The notes under the pieces: generated by a model
Seen by the model: the letters and a program-made list of their open reading frames with translations, nothing else
Database searches by the model: none
Told to the model about the DNA's origin: nothing
Translations under genes and position numbers: made by a program
Shown: positions 46,080-52,067 of the stretch, piece after piece
How positions within the stretch are numbered: the first letter of the stretch is position 1
How the letters are laid out: every line of letters begins with the position of its first letter
NCBI RefSeq assembly: GCF_000499385.1
Contig: NW_013652821.1
Span: 1 to 52,067 of the forward strand
Source: Eimeria necatrix
Taxonomy: Eukaryota > Apicomplexa > Conoidasida > Eucoccidiorida > Eimeriidae
Reading direction: 5' to 3'
Length of the DNA stretch: 52,067 nt

Positions 46080-47549
46080 ATGAAGGCCAAGAGCCAGGAG
46101 GCTCAAGTAGAACATGCACAGTGCTCCCCATCCCAACTTTTGCTGGAGGCGCCCTCACCGTGGGATAGGTTTCGAGACACAATCGATGGCAACAGGCGTT
46201 GCATCTCGATTTGTCTTTACTCCTTATTTGGGCTTCTTCTTATTTTCGTTAAAAAAAGTATTCCTGACTACAGGGTAGGTGGTTGCAATACCGCACTCCA
46301 TTTCAGGCCGCTACGGAACTGACTTCTTTTTTCCACTTTTGCTGGAGGCGCCTTCACCGTGGGCTAGGTTTCGAGACACAATCGATGGCAACAGCAACAG
46401 GCGTTGCATCTCCATCTGTCTTTACTGCTTATTTGGGTTTCTTCTTATTTTCGTTTAAAAAAGTCTTCCTGACTGCAGGGTAGGTGGTTGTAATATCACA
46501 CTCCATTTCAGGCCGCTACGGAACTGACTTCTTTTTCCCTCTTTGCGTGCAGATAAACCGAATTCGAAGGCAGTCGGATATCCCTCCAAGTGTATACGAG
46601 AAGCGCAAGTGTCTTACTGGCATTGTTTTTTCCGTTGGGCCGCAGGGCAAGTGAAACACCTGTGTTTTACGTTTTGTACCTACGACATCACTTGCGCTGT
46701 GTGACTAACTGTGACCAAAGCGGGTGCACTACACGCAAGTTGTGAACTGATTTATATGAACTAAGTGTCATGTTTATGTGCGCGATCTATAACCAGGGCA
46801 CATCTTCGTAAATCATGTCCCCCTTCTTCATGCCGTTCTCCCCTTCCTTCCGCTGACTCCTCTTTCTCGAACCCGTCGTGCCAGCGAATGCATCGCTCTC
46901 CGTCTTGACACAGTGGACTTGTTGCTAGGAGGGGGAGAGCCACAAGAATCAGTTCCTGGCCCCGCATTACCCAGCCAGGACCAGGCAGCGGGGGACAGCT
47001 GCGAAAGCGGCCCGTCCTCTGTTGCATCTCTGAGGCAAGTGCTACTTGGAAGGAAAGTCTTCTTTATTCCTGTAGAGGCAGACATTGATTTCATTCGAGC
47101 TGACATCAAGTTTCGGGGTCCTTTTCTTCTGAAAAGGGACTTGGCGGCGCACATGGTTGCTAGCGGGCTGGCAATAACAAGCGACAGTAGCTTTTCACCC
47201 GACCGCCAGGTGCCATCTTCGTCTCCATTCCACTACTTGCGATCATGCCTAGTGTGTAGACGAGTGAGTTCCTGGGGCCCTTTTCATCGCGGTACCGTTC
47301 CTCTTGCCACTTTGGTTTACGCAAGACACGCTGGGATCCCCGACTATGTCATGTGCGGTCTTGTTGGGCGTGTGTGTACAGCTGCAGCGGCTGGAAAGGG
47401 GCGCGGCAGCACTTAATGCCGGGATGTGGAGTCAAATGGAAGACACCTACATCAAAGAACGCCTAGCCAGACACCGTAGTCTCTTCGGATCAGTACGAAA
47501 AAGGCTCCCAAGCCTTCGTTCCCTTTGGCGCGCCGTGCGTCACAGGTGA
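46080..47549 (+). CDS. C3orf33-like membrane-anchored protein
   Basis: Model: 46080-46278, 46914-47263, 47382-47549, about 238 aa. Exon 1 starts at ATG and carries the hydrophobic segment ISICLYSLFGLLLIFV, a likely membrane anchor, followed by KKSIPDYR. Exon 2 has FIPVEADIDFIRADIKFRG, resembling the conserved segment that follows the anchor in C3orf33-type (SNase-like fold) proteins. Exon 3 has LQRLERGAAALNAGMWSQ and a basic tail, resembling the LxxAExxAxxxxxGMW end of nuclease-like folds. Exon 2 may extend further, because the frame stays open and reads VPLATLVYARHAGIPDYV before exon 3, so the 118-base intron is uncertain. Catalytic residues are not evident. The family assignment rests on remembered motif similarity. 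Confidence 0.6.
46136..46540. repeat. Tandem duplication of about 200 bp containing exon 1
   Basis: Two diverged copies, about 46136-46335 and 46336-46540. Each spans the membrane-segment part of exon 1 of the C3orf33-like gene and its donor region. Copy two has an extra AACAGC and a GTTTAAAAAAG in place of GTTAAAAAAAG, which puts a TAA stop in the exon frame. Copy one is therefore the working exon and copy two a decayed duplicate inside intron 1. Confidence 0.85.
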
Positions 47550-48735
47550 TTCACTTTAGCTGCTTGTCGTGCGGCTGTACATTCCGTATGTGCTTGCTAC
47601 AACGTTTAGTACCCATACCATACAAAACAAAAGCCTATTCAGCTTTTCATGGGTTCATATGATCTGGCATAACAACCATAAAGGCCTGACAAGTGTAACT
47701 ATCGAGAAGCATTGCTTGTACTTCAGGAACGTCTCTTCAAGACATTAGTTTAACTTAATATGTTGAGACTCATTGGGCTTTCCGCTTGAGCTGTTAGTGT
47801 ACATACTGGCCCTCTAGAGGAAGATATAGTACTTTTGCGTTTAGTAAGGCAGCATATTGACTGTTTAATTGAAATTGGAAAGGCGCACTGCATTAATCTC
47901 CGTCGAGCAGTTGAGCTGCATCGCGAAGTGACTTCGCGCACGAAGCGTTTAAGCGGTTCGATTCCGCGACCGCCGTATTTCCTAATGCAGTAAAGCTGGT
48001 GGCTGCTGGGGCCCCACCAAACGCCAGGCCTTCAGCGCGCAGTCAGCTGGTGTTCTAGTCAAGTCGGCAGAGGCAGCAGCAGGGTCCTCAAGACTACAGT
48101 TTTGACTCGTCACCATGGTCTCTGACGAGCTACGTGATCAGACTCGCGCAGGCAAAACACGCTCTGAGTGCCCGAATGGAAGACCACCAAAAGGCCTGGA
48201 GAAATGGTAACCTGAACCCCACAGTGCACAGTTGCCGCTTTGGGTGTCGATTAACGCAAGAAATCAGCAAACAACGACAGTTACTTGCAGCTTTACCTAG
48301 TCATTGCACTCGGCTGTATGCCAGTATTTGGCCGGGTCAACATCTGTGTCAGCATATTGCCGGTAATCGTGGTGAGAGAAGGCTAGCGTTAAGCTTGGAG
48401 GGATAGCAAGTTGAAACTGAGCGCTGCTCGACCATTCACTGATAATCTTCGCTTTGGCTGCATTTTGTCGAGATTTCAAACATAATATTATGAATTGTAG
48501 ACTGACCTAACGACATTACAAGTGTCTTAGCAAAATACTCGAGAACAGACCTGCTTGAAGGGAAGCCTTGATGGATGGGAGGCGCGCAGCGAATTGTTTT
48601 GCGACCGGCTGCAGCATCACCCTGACCTGCTCAGCTGGTGCCTGCGGCGTCAATCAATGGGTAAAATCATCTCCGTTTCCATGCACAAACCCTGCTGTAC
48701 AACAAGTGGAACCTGTGCTACAACAGATGCAGCTT
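47550..48735. other. Intergenic region
   Basis: About 1.2 kb with short open frames only. It contains the tRNA-like element described separately. The right part may hold the 3' untranslated region, or one further exon, of the minus-strand gene at 48736. An alternative splice from GAGCTG|GTGTGT to tagcacag|GTTCCA near 48720 would give a different C-terminus. Confidence 0.5.
47905..47975 (+). ncRNA. tRNA-like element with perfect B box
   Basis: GGTTCGATTCC at 47955-47965 matches the RNA polymerase III B box exactly and sits in a T-arm-like hairpin (GCGG/CCGC), followed by GACCGCC like a 3' acceptor strand. A weak A-box-like GAGCAGTTGAG lies about 45 bases upstream, with a CGCGAAG/CTTCGCG hairpin (47922-47938) between. 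No good 5' acceptor partner (GGCGGTC) is present and the anticodon loop is not normal, so this may be a tRNA remnant or chance. Confidence 0.3.
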
Positions 48736-51700
48736 CTAATGTCGGTGAATGGGCAAGGGATGGCGGGCGTCGTGACACACCAGCTCCAGTGGCAGATGCT
48801 TTAATGCTTCTTTCTGCTCCAGCATAAGCTTGTCAAGTGGAACTTGAGCGCCGCCTGCAAGGAGATGACATGTGATTGGCAGTCGGTAAAGTGAGCTGTT
48901 GCACTCCGGTAAAGGGAAGGATTCAAGGGAGTGTGCTTTGGGTTCTCTGGAGATACGGAACACTGGCTGACCCGCAGTAGCTGCAGTATGTTGATCTTGC
49001 AGCAGCTTTAGGGAGGACGCTTCGGCGCCGTTGCCTGTATTTTGATTGAACATTGTAAAGGCACCTTCGATCAAAAGTGGTGCGACTAACTGCACATTGC
49101 GCGCGATTTCCTTCAGTGCGTTCTGAGGCAGCGATAGGCATTGAGCGATTGAAGTCAATGCGGCCACGCATTTGAAGTTCGTGGTAACCACCAATCACCG
49201 GGACAAAGTGAATGTGGAAGTACTCACGGAAAAGTGCTCACGCATTGCAGCAAATGTTAGTACGACGCACTGTGGAACGATTCAATAGTCTGTCGCAGTG
49301 CGCGTGCTAGCCCCGCTGTGGTTGTTCTTAGCCTCACCTTCTACCATGCATCACGATACTGTTGTAGTGCGTCTGTGGAATGAGGACCACTGCTCACCTG
49401 TGTTCGCTCGAATCGAGCAGCCATAGCAAAACAGTGGCCGGAATTCAAGCTGGCGCAGCTTCCCCCTTCAAACGGCGCCGAGATGCAACCAGTGAATTTG
49501 CGCGCAGTAAGGCGGCGAGCATCTCGAATGGTTCCAGCCATGCAACGCAAGGACGTCCCGTACCGACTCGCGCAGCTCAAGTCATTTAGCAACAGGAATT
49601 CTGGCACAGAGCCCAATATTATATTTGGTACGGGGAGGCGTGACCCTGACATTGCCGCGAGCTTCTCAATTTTTACCACCACACCCATACTGAGCTCGCC
49701 AGGGGAGGAAGGCCTGGAACTTTTGGCCCCTGGGCACTGCTCAGGAGGTAATTTCGTAGACTCCAGCTCGGTAGAAAAGCGCATCAATTCCTCTTGAAAA
49801 CGACGCAGTGATACTATCCCCTCATCGGTCGCCTGAAGCGTGGTCATTTCCCTGGCGGCCTTTAGCGCTCGTTGCATCGTGCTGCTGCACGCGCACTGGA
49901 TGCTTTTGGCGTAAACTTGAAGCCCAGAGGCAGCGACACCGGACCCACTCAGACTTGCCCCAGCGGCGGTCACATCAGCTAAATTCAGCTGGCGCTGAGC
50001 TGCCAAGGACTCCTGCGCCTCAGCATGAGACCGTAGAACATCCAGGGAGTCACCGGCGTCGATCTCAGCAAACGCCAAGACGTTTACACTGGGTTGCTCC
50101 GTGTCCATGAGGTCATTCCCACCCTCTTCCGAGGGCCTCAAGGGGATCCCGGCTACCCTGACTAAGCTTCTGAACGGCAGATCTATTTGTGGAGTCGCTA
50201 GTGGTGGCGAGGGCTCACAAAGATTCTCCCCTGTCCCCGAAATCCCACGTCCAACTCCGAGCTTCAGTGGCTGAGAAACGATGCACTCTGCTGTCTCGTA
50301 CACATTTCTCGTTCTCCAGTCCAATCCTGGAGGATTAAATCCTACACGAGACTCTGCCAGGCCCCAATATCTGCCTAATCGCTCTCTGATATGTGCGTTT
50401 CCATACTTCTGCATTTCTGCCGCACCTCCCATCGGCGCCGATGCTATTGTCAAAGTTGGCTCCTGAAAAGAGGAGAGCAGCAGCCTCCTGATGTCAAGCA
50501 CTGTCTCTGGGAAGCAGCTGCCCAGTGGCATCTCTTGCCGGAGCTTGCCTAAACCCGGCCGCACACAACCCTCCTGTTCTGTCATAATTGCACAAGCTGC
50601 GATACTTCCGTGCTTCTCCGTCAGCCTTTGCATGTTTCGCCTACATTGTCCTGCAACGGGGGTTGCCTCCTGCGAGTTGCAGCCCTCTACTGGTGGCGCA
50701 GCGCATTGCAGAGGCTCTTCCGTGAAAAGAGGTGCTCCCTGCTTGGAAGGGCCGTGAGTCAAGGATGAACGGCTACAGGGACGGGAAGGTGGCTGGCAAC
50801 GGCAAAGTGCGTAGAGTGCACCTGACATTTTCCGCTGGGTCAAGAGGCTCACCGCCTCCTTCGTCCTCCACGATGTCCTACTCACTAGCCCGCTTAGCAG
50901 CTTCTTCGCTGAGGAGGCCGTCTGCACAACCTGCAACTCGGGGCAGGACATGGGCTGCCGGCTTTGTTGCTGCCTCAGCTTGAGAGAGCTATCAGACGCC
51001 ATATTCCTCATCCCCACCGGAAGCAGATGCAATTGTAGCAGCGCAGCTGCCTTGTGCTGCTGCGTGATCCCCAGGGGAAATTCTGCGTCTAAGCCGCTGG
51101 AGGATTTGCTCAGAGCAGGCAGTACCATCGAAGCGGGTAAGCTCTCAATAGAGATGACGGCGCTCTTCACCAGTGGTCCAATGTAGCGCCTCGGGTCGCT
51201 TGAGGAGAAGAGCAGGCTCGTGGGGCTGAGTGGGGATTTGCCGGAGTTGCTACTACTGCTCCCCGGCAGGGCCGGCAAGGTAGGCAAGAGCGGTGCGGGT
51301 AGAGTCTCTGTTGAGAAAAACTCAAGACCCTCTTCAGCAGCCCATGGAGCCGGAGACAGCCTCACACATGCATCTAGGTCCTCCACGGCAACAGCAGCAT
51401 CACCTGACGGCCGCCTGCCTTGCCTCGGAGACAGGCATGCGACAGTCAATCCTGCGCTCAGCAGTGACCGAGGGGATCCGCAGGTGCCGGACTCAGGAGA
51501 TGAAGGAACTCCAGCCAACGCACCAGACTGTAACACCGGCAGCGAACCTCCGCTCCGCAGTACCTCTCGGTTCTGTACACATGTCTGACTTACCGGCGAT
51601 ACACCAACAGTGACGGCTTTGGCTGCCGCCGCTGCGTCCTGCTGCTGCTGTTGCTCCTCGTCAGCAGCATCGGTTTCAGGTGAACACGTCTCGGCTTCAG

Positions 51701-52010
51701 CACACAAGCGCTCATCTTCTGTCTGAAAGAGTCTCGTGTCTTGAGAGGCATCTCTGCTGGTGTCACTCAAGCTGTTGCTGGTCACGGTGTTGCTGCTTGC
51801 AGTGTTCCTGCTGCTACTATTGCTACTGCTGCTGCCCAGAACACTGCTCTCCGTCTGAGGTGACAGCGCCAAGGTCCTGGGGGTATTCTTTCCACCTCTC
51901 GCGGCCAGTAAAAGTCGGGCCCAGGAGCTCCTTAGAGTCGCCAAGTCCGCCGCTTTGTTTGAAGGCCTCGGAACAGCACCAGATCTCAGAAAAGAGGGAA
52001 CAGAGGACAT
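48736..52010 (-). CDS. Large low-complexity protein of unknown function
   Basis: Three exons, 1013 aa: 52010-49398, 49269-49228 and 49122-48736. The joins are CAG|gtgagc to cacag|TGC and TCC|gtgagt to cctcag|AAC, all phase 0. The 42-base middle exon reads CVVLTFAAMREHFS and leads into NALKEIARNVQLVAPLLIEG, which supports the model. The N-terminal half is Ser/Asn/Gln/Ala-rich and looks disordered; a helical segment (about residues 690-770) includes QRALKAAREMTTLQATDEG. The frame upstream of the ATG at 52008-52010 stays open to the window edge, and the ATG follows an acceptor-like gttcag, so the gene may begin outside the window. No known domain is recognised. Confidence 0.65.
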
Positions 52011-52067
52011 CTGAACTTGTAGCAGCCCTTGATCAATCCACCCGCAGCTGCCGCTGTAGCCGCTGCT

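Noticed and set aside
46283..46483. Plus-strand frame as an independent small gene
   Set aside because: It is a shifted reading of the decayed second copy of exon 1.

Overview
The window looks like nuclear DNA of a coccidian apicomplexan, most likely an Eimeria species. The evidence is long CAG/CTG trinucleotide tracts read as Ala/Ser/Gln runs, interspersed telomere-like TTTAGGG/CCCTAAA arrays, GT-AG introns of roughly 90-280 bases, and the apicomplexan-type genes present. This is inference from sequence features; the species cannot be fixed by reading alone. All multi-exon models below were built by hand from splice-site consensus and phase agreement.

Layout. Bases 1-5540 are repeat: a GCTAGCTG octamer array, telomere-like arrays in both orientations, CAG/CTG tracts and a degenerate 21-bp array. 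Bases 5541-16684 hold one giant repeat-rich gene of two exons (about 3645 aa) with homopolymer tracts and a Cys-rich, possibly OB-fold/zinc-ribbon-like C-terminus. At about 16.7 kb the CAG repeats largely stop and the rest is ordinary-composition DNA.

The repeat-poor part holds, in order: a nine-exon minus-strand gene for a helical-repeat RAP-domain protein, probably organellar RNA-binding (17599-23798); a gene-poor stretch (23.8-30.1 kb) with one uncertain small gene; a seven-exon plus-strand gene of unknown function (30125-32541); a nineteen-exon minus-strand gene (32769-39237) that encodes an SbcD/Mre11-type phosphoesterase and an SbcC/Rad50-type ATPase in one polypeptide; a three-exon TPR protein with an N-myristoylation-like start (41895-43387); a possible secreted protein (about 45.1-45.7 kb); a C3orf33-like membrane-anchored protein with a duplicated, decayed first exon (46080-47549); and a large low-complexity protein of unknown function reaching the right end (48736-52010).

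The most interesting item is the fused SbcD-SbcC-like gene. All phosphoesterase motifs and all ABC ATPase motifs are visible, every splice phase agrees from the first modelled exon to the stop, and the coiled coil is very short with no zinc-hook CxxC. Its 5' start remains unresolved.
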